Below are positions 8,738 through 22,011 of a stretch of DNA of 64,000 nucleotides, one piece after another. The notes below the pieces were generated by a model. That model saw only the letters and a program-made list of their open reading frames with translations. It was not told the DNA's origin and ran no database searches. The DNA is taken from assembly GCF_013403875.1 (NCBI RefSeq), contig NZ_JACBNX010000005.1, positions 1-64,000 of the forward strand, read 5' to 3'. Each line of letters starts with the position of its first letter. The stretch's first letter is position 1. The position numbers and the translations under genes are program-made. Origin of the DNA: Burkholderia guangdongensis (GTDB lineage Bacteria > Pseudomonadota > Gammaproteobacteria > Burkholderiales > Burkholderiaceae).

Positions 8738-8788
8738 TTGCACCGACGCCGCGCGGGCCGCGCGGCGCAGTTTTCAGGAGAGAGCGTT

Positions 8789-9370
8789 TTGAACAAGCAT
8801 CTGATGATCGCGGCGGGCATGCTCGCCGCTTCGCTGTCGTTTGCCGCGCACGCGGAGGTTGCGACCTACCAGTTCGATCCGAACCACACGTATCCGAGCT
8901 TCGAGGCCGATCACCTGGGCGGGCTGTCGGTCTGGCGCGGCAAGTTCGACAAGTCGAAGGGCTCCGTGACGCTCGACCGCGCGGCGAAGACCGGCACCGT
9001 CGACGTGACGACGCAGATCGGGTCGGTTCACACCGGCAACCCGCAACTCGACGCGCACCTGCAGTCGCCGGAATTCTTCGACACGTCGAAGTATCCGGAC
9101 GCGCACTACGTCGGCACGATCCAGTTCACGGGCGACGAGCCGTCGTCGGTCGTCGGCAACCTGACGATGCACGGCGTGACGAAGCCGCTGACGCTGAAGA
9201 TCGATTCGTTCAAGTGCATGCCGCATCCGATGCTCAAGCGCGAGGTGTGCGGCGTCGACGCGATCGGCGAGTTCGATCGCGCCGACTTCGGGATCGACTA
9301 CGGCAAGGCGTACGGCTTCAAGATGGCGACGAAGCTGCTGATTACCGCCGAGGCGATCAAGCAGCAGTAA
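8789..9370 (+). CDS. YceI family periplasmic protein (copy 2)
   Basis: The protein has 193 residues. A TTG start at 8789 is chosen because AGGAGAGA lies just upstream and because it restores the full signal peptide ([21 protein letters not shown]). The mature part begins [20 protein letters not shown], the canonical YceI opening, and continues with [16 protein letters not shown] and [15 protein letters not shown]. It is closer to E. coli YceI in length and sequence than copy 1. The role, polyisoprenoid binding in the periplasm, is inferred from the family. A strong terminator follows. Confidence 0.9.
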   Translation: MNKHLMIAAGMLAASLSFAAHAEVATYQFDPNHTYPSFEADHLGGLSVWRGKFDKSKGSVTLDRAAKTGTVDVTTQIGSVHTGNPQLDAHLQSPEFFDTSKYPDAHYVGTIQFTGDEPSSVVGNLTMHGVTKPLTLKIDSFKCMPHPMLKREVCGVDAIGEFDRADFGIDYGKAYGFKMATKLLITAEAIKQQ

Positions 9371-9410
9371 GCGATGTGTCGCCTCGAGGGGTGACGTTGC
9401 GCACCATGAA

Positions 9411-9453
9411 CCGCCGCGTTCTCCGTTCGGAGGGCGCGGCGTTTTTTTTTTAA
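9411..9453 (+). terminator. Rho-independent terminator after the yceI genes
   Basis: The stem CGCCGCG / CGCGGCG, with an inner CTCCG-TTCGG-AG segment, is followed by about ten T residues. It ends the b561-yceI-yceI unit. Confidence 0.9.
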
Positions 9454-9563
9454 AACGGCCCCGCCATGAAAAACCCCAAGGGTCGGATCTATCTCCAACT
9501 ATTGGGGCTCAGTTCACCGAAGCGGGGCAATCGGCCATTTTGTTTGAACGAAACGGCGGGCGG

Positions 9564-9851
9564 TCAGACTTCGATTTCTTCCGGCGCGTGTCTTTTCAGC
9601 CAGTTGGTCAGCACGACATCAATGCGTGTCTGCCAGCCGGTTCCCGATGCGCGAAATGCGTCGATGACCGGAGCAGACAGGCGAATCGACGTCTGCACTT
9701 TGGTCGGCGCCTTCTGTGGGCCGCGTACGCCGACCTTTTTCCGCAGCGATGCGCAGAGCACCTCGGACGCCGGCTTGAAGCGTGTCAAATCAGCGTCGGC
9801 AATCTCCCGAACCTCGCCGTGCTCGTCAACGAGTGGTTTGTGCGCTGTCAT
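9564..9851 (-). CDS. brnA: BrnA-type antitoxin
   Basis: This is a 95-residue protein. The C-terminal half carries a ribbon-helix-helix DNA-binding segment (KVQTSIRLSAPVIDAFRASG, then WQTRIDVVLTNWLKRH), typical of BrnA antitoxins. It would neutralise BrnT and bind their shared promoter. Its start overlaps the end of brnT by 26 bases, and the toxin-first order is the usual one for brnTA. The call rests on sequence pattern plus gene pairing. Confidence 0.85.
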   Translation of the reverse strand: MTAHKPLVDEHGEVREIADADLTRFKPASEVLCASLRKKVGVRGPQKAPTKVQTSIRLSAPVIDAFRASGTGWQTRIDVVLTNWLKRHAPEEIEV

Positions 9852-10119
9852 AGCGTTGCGCCTCCCGATAATTGGCTTTCCTGAAGCTGATCACCCGGAT
9901 GCCTGTTCCCGTTTCCGTGAAGCAGAGCACATGCAGCCGGCCGTCGAGGAAACCGAGTGCGACGTAGCGCGTTTCGCGATAGTCGCATCGATCGTCGACG
10001 GCGATCAGTGCGGAATCGAAATTGAAGTCCCGCGCCCGGCCGAACGAAAGCTGACGCTCTCGAATGTTTCTGGCGTTTTTGTACGGATCGAAATCGATTT
10101 CCAATGGCTGATCGTACAT
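9826..10119 (-). CDS. brnT: BrnT-type ribonuclease toxin
   Basis: The 97-residue protein has the BrnT pattern: an N-terminal EIDFDPYKNARNIRERQLSF, a central acidic patch, then the RYVALGFLDGRLHVLCFTE beta strands and IRVISFRKANYREAQRY near the C-terminus. BrnT proteins are RelE-fold ribonucleases that block translation under stress. The gene is followed by its overlapping antitoxin. The pair sits between the yceI and secDF units as a compact accessory insertion. Confidence 0.87.
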   Translation of the reverse strand: MYDQPLEIDFDPYKNARNIRERQLSFGRARDFNFDSALIAVDDRCDYRETRYVALGFLDGRLHVLCFTETGTGIRVISFRKANYREAQRYDSAQTTR

Positions 10120-10236
10120 ACAATAAAGTTGATGGTCAAGCGTCGGATCATTCTATGCGGGCAAGTTGCGCGGACGACGACGCGAGTCGATCGTTGGCCA
10201 TGTGGTCAAGCGAATGTGCGGTGCGCGGAAAAGAGA

Positions 10237-10269
10237 AAAGCCCAATCAGCAACGCTGATTGGGCTTTTT
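10237..10269. terminator. Bidirectional intrinsic terminator downstream of secF
   Basis: A near-perfect inverted repeat (AAAAGCCCAATCAGC ... GCTGATTGGGCTTTTT) gives a T-run on both strands. On the minus strand it lies after secF and would end the queA-tgt-yajC-secDF unit. Confidence 0.9.
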
Positions 10270-10341
10270 CGGCTGGATCGACGAGCCCGTCAGGCCCGGT
10301 TCCGTGAGTACCGGTCTGTCACGCTCATCCCGATGTCCTGT

Positions 10342-11292
10342 TCAAACCTGCGCGCCCGCGTTCGGATCGTCCGGATCGTGCGCCTGCTTCCTGTCCTTGA
10401 TCAGATCCTCGCGCTTGATGCCGAGCCACATCGCGAGCGAGCCGGCGACGAACACCGACGAGTAGATGCCGAACATGATGCCGACCGTCAGCGCGAGCGC
10501 GAAGTAGTGCAGCGTCGGGCCGCCGAAGAAGAACATCGACAGCACCATCATTTCGGTCGACGTATGCGTGATGATCGTGCGCGACATCGTGCTCGTGATC
10601 GCGTGGTTGATCACCGCCTGCACGCTCATCTTGCGCTCGGAGCGGAACGTCTCGCGAATCCGGTCGAAGATGACGACCGACTCGTTGACCGAATAGCCGA
10701 GCACCGCGAGCACCGCCGCGAGCACCGCGAGCGAGAACTCCCACTGGAAGAATGCGAAGAAGCCGAGAATGATCACGACGTCGTGCAGGTTCGCGATGAT
10801 GCCGGCGACCGCGTATTTCCATTCGAAGCGGAACGACAGGTAGATCACGATGCCGATCACGACGCACGCGAGCGCCATCAGGCCGTCGGTCGCGAGCTCC
10901 TTGCCGACCTGCGGGCCGACGAACTCGACGCGCTGCAGCGCGACGTCGGGGCTCTGCGCCTTCAGCGCGGTCATCACCTGGTCGCTCTGCTGCGCGGACG
11001 TCAGGCCCTGCTTCAGCGGCAGGCGGATCATCACGCTGCGCGACGTGCCGAAGTTCTGCACCTGCGCGTCCGCGTAGCCGAGCTGGCCGAGCGTCGCGCG
11101 CACCGGTTCGAGCTGCGCGGGCTGCTGGTACTGCACTTCGATCACCGTGCCGCCCGTGAACTCGACGGACAGATGCAGCCCGCGATGGAACAGGAAGAAC
11201 ACGGCGGCGATGAACGTCACGAGCGAGATCACGTTGAAGACCAACGCGTGCCGCATGAACGGGATGTCTTTACGGATGCGGAAAAATTCCAT
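10342..11292 (-). CDS. secF: SecF, protein-export membrane protein
   Basis: The 316-residue inner-membrane protein has six hydrophobic helices and a periplasmic domain after the first. Signature segments are VEFTGGTVIEVQYQQP near residue 48, GYSVNESVVIFDRIRE and AITSTMSRTIITHTSTEMMV. With SecD it uses the proton gradient to pull secreted proteins through SecYEG. It starts 18 bp after secD and ends just before a bidirectional terminator. Length and motifs are normal. Confidence 0.96.
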   Translation of the reverse strand: MEFFRIRKDIPFMRHALVFNVISLVTFIAAVFFLFHRGLHLSVEFTGGTVIEVQYQQPAQLEPVRATLGQLGYADAQVQNFGTSRSVMIRLPLKQGLTSAQQSDQVMTALKAQSPDVALQRVEFVGPQVGKELATDGLMALACVVIGIVIYLSFRFEWKYAVAGIIANLHDVVIILGFFAFFQWEFSLAVLAAVLAVLGYSVNESVVIFDRIRETFRSERKMSVQAVINHAITSTMSRTIITHTSTEMMVLSMFFFGGPTLHYFALALTVGIMFGIYSSVFVAGSLAMWLGIKREDLIKDRKQAHDPDDPNAGAQV

Positions 11293-11310
11293 GTGCGTTA
11301 TCTCCGGCGC

Positions 11311-13344
11311 TTAACTGGACGCGCCCGGTTTTTTCGGCGGCATGCCGGGGTTCGAGCGGCGGCGCACGACCGGCTTGCCGCGCGGCGCGCCGGCCCCGCC
11401 GGACTTCGCCGGCGACGCGAGCTGCTGCGCGGCGCGCGCGGTGTCGGTGGCGCCGTCCTGCGCGCCGAACGTGGCGGCGGCGGGCTCGGCCGCCTCCGGC
11501 TTCCAGATCTGGCCGATCGCGAGCGACTTCAGCTTCTTGCGGCCGCCGTACCAGAGGTTCACGAGCCCGCGCGAGAAGAACACCGCCGAGAACATCGACG
11601 TCAGGATGCCGATGCAGTGCACGATCGCGAAGCCGCGCACCGGGCCCGAGCCGAACGCGAGCAGCGCGAGGCCCGCGATCAGCGTCGTCACGTTCGAGTC
11701 GAGAATCGTCGCCCACGCGTGCGCGTAGCCGGCCTGGATCGCGAGCTGCGGCGGCGCGCCGCGGCGCAGCTCCTCGCGCACGCGCTCGTTGATCAGCACG
11801 TTCGAGTCGATCGCCATGCCGAGCGCGAGCGCGATAGCGGCGATGCCCGGCAGCGTCAGCGTGGCCTGCAGCATCGACAGCACGGCGATCAGCAGCAGCA
11901 GGTTCACCGACAGACCGATCACCGACACGATGCCGAACAGCATGTAGTACGCGATCATGAACACGGCGATCGCGCAGAAGCCCCAGACCACCGAGTGGAA
12001 GCCCATCTTGATGTTGTCCGCGCCGAGGCTCGGGCCGATCGTGCGTTCCTCGATGATGTCCATCGGCGCGGCGAGCGAGCCCGCGCGCAGCAGCAGCGCG
12101 AGGTCGGCGGCGGCCTGCGGGGTCGGCTGGCCGGTGATCTGGAAGCGGTCGCCGAGCTCGGACTGGATCGTCGCGACCGTCAGCACCTGCCCCTTGCCCT
12201 TCTCGAACAGCACCATCGCCATCGGCTTGCCGATGTTGTCGCGCGACACCGCGCGCACCGCGCGGCCGCCCGCCGAATCGAGGCGGATGTTGACCGACGG
12301 ACGCTGATGCTCGTCGAAGCCGGCCGACGCGTCGATGATGCGGTCGCCGGTGAAGATCACCTGCTTCTTCAACAGCACCGGCACCTGGTTGCCCTGCGTG
12401 AACAGCTCCTCGCCCGGCGGCACCGGCGCGCTCGGATCCGGATGCGTGTTGATCGGATCGGCGAGGCGTGCCTCGAGCGTCGCGGTGCGGCCGATGATGT
12501 CCTTCGCCTTCGCGGTGTCCTGCACGCCCGGCAGCTCGACGACGATGCGGTCGCTGCCCTGCTGCTGGATCACCGGCTCGGCGACGCCGAGCTCGTTCAC
12601 GCGGTTGTGCAGCGTCGTGATGTTCTGCTTCAGCGCGGCGTCCTGGACGGCCTTCTGCACGGCCGGCGTGAACGTGCCGATCACCTGGATGCCGCCGCCG
12701 CCGGGCTGCGTCGCCCATTGCAGCTCGGAGACCGACGACGACAGCATCTGGCGCGCGTCGTCCGCGGTCTGCTGGTCGGCGAAGTTCGCGACGATGGACT
12801 GGTCGACGCGGTCGACGCCGCCGTCGCGGATGTTCTTGTCGCGCAGGAGCGTGCGTGCGTCGGATGCGTCGGAGTCGAGCTTCTTCGTCAGCGCGCCGGC
12901 CATGTCGACCTGGAGCAGGAAGTGGACGCCGCCGCGCAGGTCGAGGCCGAGATACATCGGCAGCGCGTGCAGCGCGGTCAGCCAGCGCGGCGATGCGCTC
13001 TGCAGGTTCAGTGCGACGACGAATTGCGGATCGGTCGGATCGGGGTTCAGCGCCTTCTGCAGCAGATCCTTCACGCGCAGCTGCGTGTCGGTGTCCTTCA
13101 CGCGCACGCGGATGTTCGCGTTGGTGGCCGTGTTTTCGAACGTGACGTCGTCGGGCTGGATCTGGCCGGCCGCGAGCGCGGCGTCGACCTGGCTCAGCGT
13201 CGACGAGTCGAGCTTGACCGTGGCCTTGCCGCTCAACACCTGCACCGCCGGCGCTTCGCCGAAGAAATTGGGCAACGTGTACAGAAAGCCGATGGCGAGC
13301 GCCACGACCATCACGACATGCTTCCAGAGTGGGTAACGATTCAT
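11311..13344 (-). CDS. secD: SecD, protein-export membrane protein
   Basis: The protein has 677 residues. An N-terminal helix (HVVMVVALAIGFLYTLPNFF) precedes the large periplasmic P1 domain with LDLRGGVHFLLQVDM. The conserved transmembrane block follows (GADNIKMGFHSVVWGFCAIAVFM; ALALGMAIDSNVLINERVREE). The C-terminal tail is proline/alanine-rich. It is a partner of SecF and YajC in the SecDF-YajC accessory complex, and gene order yajC-secD-secF is conserved here. A long open frame on the opposite strand is only a GC-bias shadow. Confidence 0.96.
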   Translation of the reverse strand: MNRYPLWKHVVMVVALAIGFLYTLPNFFGEAPAVQVLSGKATVKLDSSTLSQVDAALAAGQIQPDDVTFENTATNANIRVRVKDTDTQLRVKDLLQKALNPDPTDPQFVVALNLQSASPRWLTALHALPMYLGLDLRGGVHFLLQVDMAGALTKKLDSDASDARTLLRDKNIRDGGVDRVDQSIVANFADQQTADDARQMLSSSVSELQWATQPGGGGIQVIGTFTPAVQKAVQDAALKQNITTLHNRVNELGVAEPVIQQQGSDRIVVELPGVQDTAKAKDIIGRTATLEARLADPINTHPDPSAPVPPGEELFTQGNQVPVLLKKQVIFTGDRIIDASAGFDEHQRPSVNIRLDSAGGRAVRAVSRDNIGKPMAMVLFEKGKGQVLTVATIQSELGDRFQITGQPTPQAAADLALLLRAGSLAAPMDIIEERTIGPSLGADNIKMGFHSVVWGFCAIAVFMIAYYMLFGIVSVIGLSVNLLLLIAVLSMLQATLTLPGIAAIALALGMAIDSNVLINERVREELRRGAPPQLAIQAGYAHAWATILDSNVTTLIAGLALLAFGSGPVRGFAIVHCIGILTSMFSAVFFSRGLVNLWYGGRKKLKSLAIGQIWKPEAAEPAAATFGAQDGATDTARAAQQLASPAKSGGAGAPRGKPVVRRRSNPGMPPKKPGASS

Positions 13345-13444
13345 GAGGGGGCCGAACGGGAAAGTTGGCGAGGATGCGTCGCGTCCGGCGCCGCGGCGCG
13401 AACCGCCGGAGGGCGGCGGCGCGGGGGCCGGACCCGGGAGGGCA

Positions 13445-13771
13445 TTACAACGACTTGATCGTGCCCTTCGGCAGGATGGTCGTGATCGAGGCCTTCTGCA
13501 CCGTGACTTCGGTATTGTCGGCGATTTCGACGCCGACGTAAGCTTCCGAAACCTTCGTCACCTTGCCGACGATGCCGCCGCTCGTGACGACTTCGTCGCC
13601 CTTCGCCATCGCGGAGAGCATGTTGCGGTGCTCCTTCTGGCGCTTCATCTGCGGGCGAATCATGATGAAGTAGAGCACGCCGAACATCAGGATGAGCGGC
13701 AGGAAGCTCATCAGGTTCGACTCGGTGCTACCCGCGGCGCTTTGCGCGAAGGCATTGGAAATGAACGGCAC
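13445..13771 (-). CDS. yajC: YajC, Sec translocase accessory subunit
   Basis: The 108-residue single-span membrane protein has a short periplasmic N-terminus, the helix LMSFLPLILMFGVLYFIMIRPQ, and a basic/beta cytoplasmic domain (KRQKEHRNMLSAMAKGDEVV, GGIVGKVTKVSEAYVGVEI). These are YajC hallmarks. It is the first gene of the yajC-secD-secF block, downstream of tgt with a 217-bp gap that may hold its own promoter (no strong motif identified). Confidence 0.95.
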   Translation of the reverse strand: MPFISNAFAQSAAGSTESNLMSFLPLILMFGVLYFIMIRPQMKRQKEHRNMLSAMAKGDEVVTSGGIVGKVTKVSEAYVGVEIADNTEVTVQKASITTILPKGTIKSL

Positions 13772-13988
13772 GTTGGTCTCTCCGTAAAGGAAGATCTAAA
13801 AATTAAGCCGGCTATTCTACCACCGGCCCAAAGGGGCGACCGCGCGGCAAATGCGCTTTCGGATCAAGCCGTTAATGCTTCGTTATCGCATCGCTGACGC
13901 TTTCGTCACACTTCGGGCGCAAGCGCGGTCGCGATCGGCGGAAAGTAAATTGTAATATTTCGGCGGGCCACGCGGTTCCGCGTGCCCG

Positions 13989-18712
<4,724 letters not shown>

Positions 18713-18799
18713 CGCGACGGTCGCGGCTGCGGGAACGGGCCGGCCGACGCCGGATCGGCGGCCGATGATGCGGCGCATGTTGGCGAATCGGCACCGGCG

Positions 18800-18840
18800 G
18801 TGTATAAATCAAATCTATCGCCTGTATCTATCTGATTGAC
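18800..18840 (+). promoter_or_regulatory. oxyR promoter region with OxyR-like half-sites
   Basis: The short AT-rich stretch just before oxyR contains TATAAATC and two CTAT elements (18815-18818, 18828-18831), the complement of the ATAG half-sites recognised by OxyR. Family members normally repress their own gene. The match is partial, so this is suggestive only. Confidence 0.45.
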
Positions 18841-18845
18841 CCACA

Positions 18846-19805
18846 ATGACGCTGACTGAACTGAAATACATCGTCGCGGTTGCGCGCGAGCGGCACTTCG
18901 GCCGCGCGGCGGAAGCCTGCTTCGTGAGCCAGCCGACCCTGTCGGTGGCGATCAAGAAGCTCGAGGATGAACTGAGCGTGCAGATCTTCGAACGCGGCGC
19001 GAGCGAGGTGAGCGTCACGGCGATCGGCGACCAGATCGTCACGCAGGCGCAGCACGTGCTCGAGCAGACGTTCGCGATCAAGGAGATCGCGAAGCAGGGC
19101 AAGGATCCGCTCGTCGGCCCGTTCCGCCTCGGCGTGATCTACACGATCGGACCCTATCTGCTGCCGACGCTCGTCAAGCAGATGATCCGCAGCGTCCCGC
19201 AGATGCCGCTGATGCTCCAGGAGAACTACACGCTGAAGCTGCTCGAACTGCTGAAGCAGGGCGAGATCGACGCGGCGATCATGGCGCTGCCGTTCCCCGA
19301 AACCGGCCTGATGGTGCGGCCGCTGTACGACGAGCCGTTCGTCGTCGCGCTGCCGTCCGGGCATCCGTGGGAGAAGCGCCGCAAGATCGACGCGACCGAC
19401 CTGAAGCAGGAGACGATGCTGCTGCTCGGCAACGGCCATTGCTTCCGCGATCACGTGCTCGGCGTGTGCCCGGAGCTGATGCGCTTCTCGCAGACGGCCG
19501 ACGGCATCCAGAAGACGTTCGAGGGCTCGTCGCTCGAGACGATCCGGCACATGGTCGCGAGCGGGGTCGGGATCACGGTGCTGCCGCGGATGTCGGTCGC
19601 CGAGGTCGGGCCGCGCGCGAACGGCCCGGACGCGGAGCTGCTGTCGTATGTGCCGTTCAGCGAGCCGGTGCCCGACCGGCGCGTCGTGCTCGCGTGGCGC
19701 AAGAGCTTCACGCGGATGCCGGCGATCGACGCGATCAGCGATGCGATCGCCGCGTGCGACCTGCCCGGCGTCACGAAGCTCGACATCCCGGCAACCGTGA
19801 ACTGA
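18846..19805 (+). CDS. oxyR: OxyR, peroxide-sensing LysR-family regulator
   Basis: The protein is 319 residues. It has an N-terminal LysR helix-turn-helix (RHFGRAAEACFVSQPTLSVAIKKLE) and a C-terminal sensor domain with the redox cysteines exactly at positions 199 and 208 (GNGHCFRDHVLGVCPE), the pair that forms the activating disulfide in OxyR. It lies between recG and a catalase on the same strand. OxyR normally activates catalase genes, so the neighbour is a likely target. An intrinsic terminator follows the gene. Confidence 0.96.
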   Translation: MTLTELKYIVAVARERHFGRAAEACFVSQPTLSVAIKKLEDELSVQIFERGASEVSVTAIGDQIVTQAQHVLEQTFAIKEIAKQGKDPLVGPFRLGVIYTIGPYLLPTLVKQMIRSVPQMPLMLQENYTLKLLELLKQGEIDAAIMALPFPETGLMVRPLYDEPFVVALPSGHPWEKRRKIDATDLKQETMLLLGNGHCFRDHVLGVCPELMRFSQTADGIQKTFEGSSLETIRHMVASGVGITVLPRMSVAEVGPRANGPDAELLSYVPFSEPVPDRRVVLAWRKSFTRMPAIDAISDAIAACDLPGVTKLDIPATVN

Positions 19806-19838
19806 GCGGCCGCCCGGCCGCAGCGTCCGTCCGGCGGA

Positions 19839-19867
19839 GCGGGGCCTTTCGGCCCCGTTTATTTTTG
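19839..19867 (+). terminator. Intrinsic terminator after oxyR
   Basis: The hairpin CGGGGCC-TTTC-GGCCCCG is followed by TTTATTTTT. It separates oxyR transcription from the catalase unit. Confidence 0.88.
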
Positions 19868-19868
19868 C

Positions 19869-19930
19869 CTATCGAATAGATAAAATTTATCAAATTAAAT
19901 TAATCGATAGTTTTAAATAGAATGCACTGC
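19869..19930 (+). promoter_or_regulatory. AT-rich promoter/operator for the catalase unit, possible OxyR site
   Basis: A strikingly AT-rich 50-bp block follows the oxyR terminator. It contains an inverted repeat CTATCGA (19869-19875) / TCGATAG (19904-19910), plus further ATAG elements near 19876 and 19917. OxyR binds spaced ATAG-type half-sites, and the oxyR gene is adjacent, so OxyR control is likely. The exact register of the four half-sites is not clear by eye. Together with the small ORF at 19997 this fills the 415-bp gap between oxyR and the catalase gene. Confidence 0.6.
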
Positions 19931-19996
19931 ATGGATCGGCGCGGTGCCGGTCCGGCCGGGACCGGCCCAACGCAAGCGTGAAAGGAGGCAGTCGTG

Positions 19997-20143
19997 ATGC
20001 GATCAGTGATGCGACCCATGATGCACCCGGTGCCGCGCGAGGCTTCGTCGCGCGGCAAGTTCGTCCATCGGGCCCGGGCCGCGTTCCGCCGCCTGCGCCC
20101 GATCGCGTATGCGTATCTCGCGGATCGCGCGTACGGCAGCTGA
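19997..20143 (+). CDS. Small basic 48-residue protein upstream of catalase
   Basis: The short open frame starts MRSVMRPMMHPVPREASSR and ends AYGS-stop. An excellent Shine-Dalgarno sequence, AAAGGAGG (19981-19988), lies eight bases before the ATG, better than most genes here. The product is rich in Arg and Met (RARAAFRRLRPIAYAYLADR) and has no recognised domain or signal peptide. It is the first gene after the putative OxyR-controlled promoter and lies 78 bp before the catalase start, so it is probably co-transcribed with it. Function unknown. It could be a real peroxide-induced microprotein or a leader ORF. Confidence 0.6.
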   Translation: MRSVMRPMMHPVPREASSRGKFVHRARAAFRRLRPIAYAYLADRAYGS

Positions 20144-20221
20144 GCACCGCCGCTTTTCCGCCGCCGTTTTTCCGTTGCCGCTTATCCGCCCCCGTCGCAC
20201 AGCCAACCCAAGGAGCACAGC

Positions 20222-21664
20222 ATGTCCGAGAACAAGAAACTGACGAGCGCCGCCGGCGCGCCCGTCGCCGACAACCAGAATTCGCTGACCGCCGGCCCGT
20301 GCGGCCCTGTCGCGCTGCAGGACGTGTGGCTGCTCGAGAAGCTCGCGCACTTCGACCGCGAGGTGATTCCGGAGCGCCGCGTGCACGCGAAGGGCTCGGG
20401 CGCGTTCGGCACGCTCACGGTCACGCACGACATCTCGACATACACGAAGGCGAAGGTGTTCTCGCAGGTCGGCGGGCAAACGCCGCTCTTCATGCGCTTC
20501 TCGACCGTTGCCGGCGAGCGCGGCGCGGCCGACGCCGAGCGCGACGTGCGCGGCTTTTCGATCAAGTTCTATACGGAAGAGGGCAACTGGGACGTCGTCG
20601 GCAACAACACGCCGGTGTTCTTCATTCGCGATCCATTGAAGTTCCCGGACTTCATCCACACGCAGAAGCGCGACCCGTACACGAACCTGCGCAGCAACAT
20701 CGCCGCGTGGGATTTCTGGACCCGCCATCCGGAAGCGCTGCACCAGATCACGATCCTGATGAGCGACCGCGGAATTCCGAAGAATTATCGGCAGATGCAC
20801 GGCTTCGGCTCGCATACGTTCTCGTTCTACAACGCGGACAACGAACGTTTCTGGGTGAAGTTCCACTTCAAGTCGCTGAACGGGATCGAGAACTATACGG
20901 ACGCCGAAGCGGCGAGCGTGATCGCCGGCGATCGCGAGAGCGCGCAGCGCGACCTGGTCGACCACATCGATCAGGGCAATTTCCCGCGCTGGGCGTTCCG
21001 CATTCAGGTGATGCCGGAGGCGGACGCGGCGAAGGTGCCGTACAACCCGTTCGATATCACGAAGGTGTGGCCGCACGAGGATTACCCGCTGATCGACGTC
21101 GGCGTGATCGAGCTGAACCGGAACGCGCGGAATTACTTCACGGACGTCGAGCAGGCCGCGTTCACGCCGGCGAACGTCGTGCCGGGAATCGGCTTCTCGC
21201 CGGACCGTCTGTTGCAGGGGCGCCTGTTCTCGTACGGCGACACGCAGCGCTACCGGCTCGGCGTGAACCATCACCAGATTCCGGTGAATGCGCCGCGCTG
21301 CCCGTTCCATGCGTCGCACCGCGACGGCGCGATGCGCACCGACGGCAACCTCGGCGGCAACGTGAACTACGAGCCGAACCGCTTCGGCGACTTCGCGCAG
21401 GACCGCAACGCGCTCGAGCCGGCGCTGCAGGCGGGGGCGGTCGATCATTACGATCATCGCGAGGATGCCGACTACTACAGCCAGCCGGCCGCGCTGTTCC
21501 GGCTGTTCGACGCGGGCGAGAAGGCGCGGCTGTTCGGCAACATCGCGCGGCATATCGACGGCGTGCCGGCGGAAATCGTCGAGCGTGCGCTCGAGCACTT
21601 CGCGAAGATCGATCCCGCGTACGCGGAGGGCGTGAAGGCGGCGATCGCGAAGCTCGGGAAATAA
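20222..21664 (+). CDS. Monofunctional heme catalase (small-subunit type)
   Basis: The enzyme is 480 residues, the size of small-subunit, clade 3-like catalases. Active-site features are the distal His55 ([13 protein letters not shown]), Asn128/129 ([12 protein letters not shown]) and the proximal heme ligand Tyr338 ([14 protein letters not shown]). It decomposes hydrogen peroxide to water and oxygen. No signal peptide is evident, so it is probably cytoplasmic. It lies downstream of oxyR and an AT-rich OxyR-like site. The symbol is left blank because kat names differ between Burkholderia strains. Confidence 0.95.
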   Translation: MSENKKLTSAAGAPVADNQNSLTAGPCGPVALQDVWLLEKLAHFDREVIPERRVHAKGSGAFGTLTVTHDISTYTKAKVFSQVGGQTPLFMRFSTVAGERGAADAERDVRGFSIKFYTEEGNWDVVGNNTPVFFIRDPLKFPDFIHTQKRDPYTNLRSNIAAWDFWTRHPEALHQITILMSDRGIPKNYRQMHGFGSHTFSFYNADNERFWVKFHFKSLNGIENYTDAEAASVIAGDRESAQRDLVDHIDQGNFPRWAFRIQVMPEADAAKVPYNPFDITKVWPHEDYPLIDVGVIELNRNARNYFTDVEQAAFTPANVVPGIGFSPDRLLQGRLFSYGDTQRYRLGVNHHQIPVNAPRCPFHASHRDGAMRTDGNLGGNVNYEPNRFGDFAQDRNALEPALQAGAVDHYDHREDADYYSQPAALFRLFDAGEKARLFGNIARHIDGVPAEIVERALEHFAKIDPAYAEGVKAAIAKLGK

Positions 21665-21741
21665 CGGTCGGGTCGGGGCGGGTGGCTTTCGGGCCGCCCG
21701 CGCGATGCGACCGACCACCTGCATTCAAAGGAGAGGCGATC

Positions 21742-21897
21742 ATGACCCAACTGATTCTCGAACGACGCGACGCGCTTGCCGCGACGATGCGGCACGCAGG
21801 CGCGCTCGCGTGGCGGCGCGCCATCGGCGCGGCGATCACCGGCAGCGGCGCGGCCGTGCTGATCGGGCAGGCCGTGCATCATCTCGCCGGCGGTTGA
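21742..21897 (+). CDS. Small 51-residue hypothetical protein downstream of catalase
   Basis: The short frame starts MTQLILERRDALAATMRHAG and has a strong Shine-Dalgarno AAAGGAGAGG just upstream. The C-terminal half (AIGAAITGSGAAVLIGQAVH) is hydrophobic and glycine-rich and could be a membrane helix. It lies 77 bp after the catalase gene on the same strand, so it is probably part of the same peroxide-response unit. It resembles no family I can name. Together with the 48-residue ORF it brackets the catalase. Confidence 0.6.
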   Translation: MTQLILERRDALAATMRHAGALAWRRAIGAAITGSGAAVLIGQAVHHLAGG

Positions 21898-21985
21898 GCG
21901 GGGCCGCGCGCCGGCAACCGCTACACTGGCGCGGTTCGGGTCACGTGCTGACCGCCACACTCGGATTGCTCGCCTCCCGCGAAAA

Positions 21986-21999
21986 TAGCAAATCTGCTA
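21986..21999 (+). promoter_or_regulatory. Palindromic operator before the RelE/XRE toxin-antitoxin pair
   Basis: TAGCA-AATC-TGCTA is a perfect 5-bp-arm dyad 12 bases upstream of the toxin start, overlapping a plausible -10 (CTAACAT). Autorepression by the XRE antitoxin at such dyads is typical of higBA-like modules. Confidence 0.6.
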
Positions 22000-22011
22000 A
22001 CATTCGCCCCT

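Noticed and set aside
9466..13458. Very long open frame on the plus strand opposite brnTA and secDF
   Set aside because: It is antisense to clearly conserved genes. The translation is rich in Arg, Ala, His and Asp repeats without domains, as expected from GC-rich codon bias.
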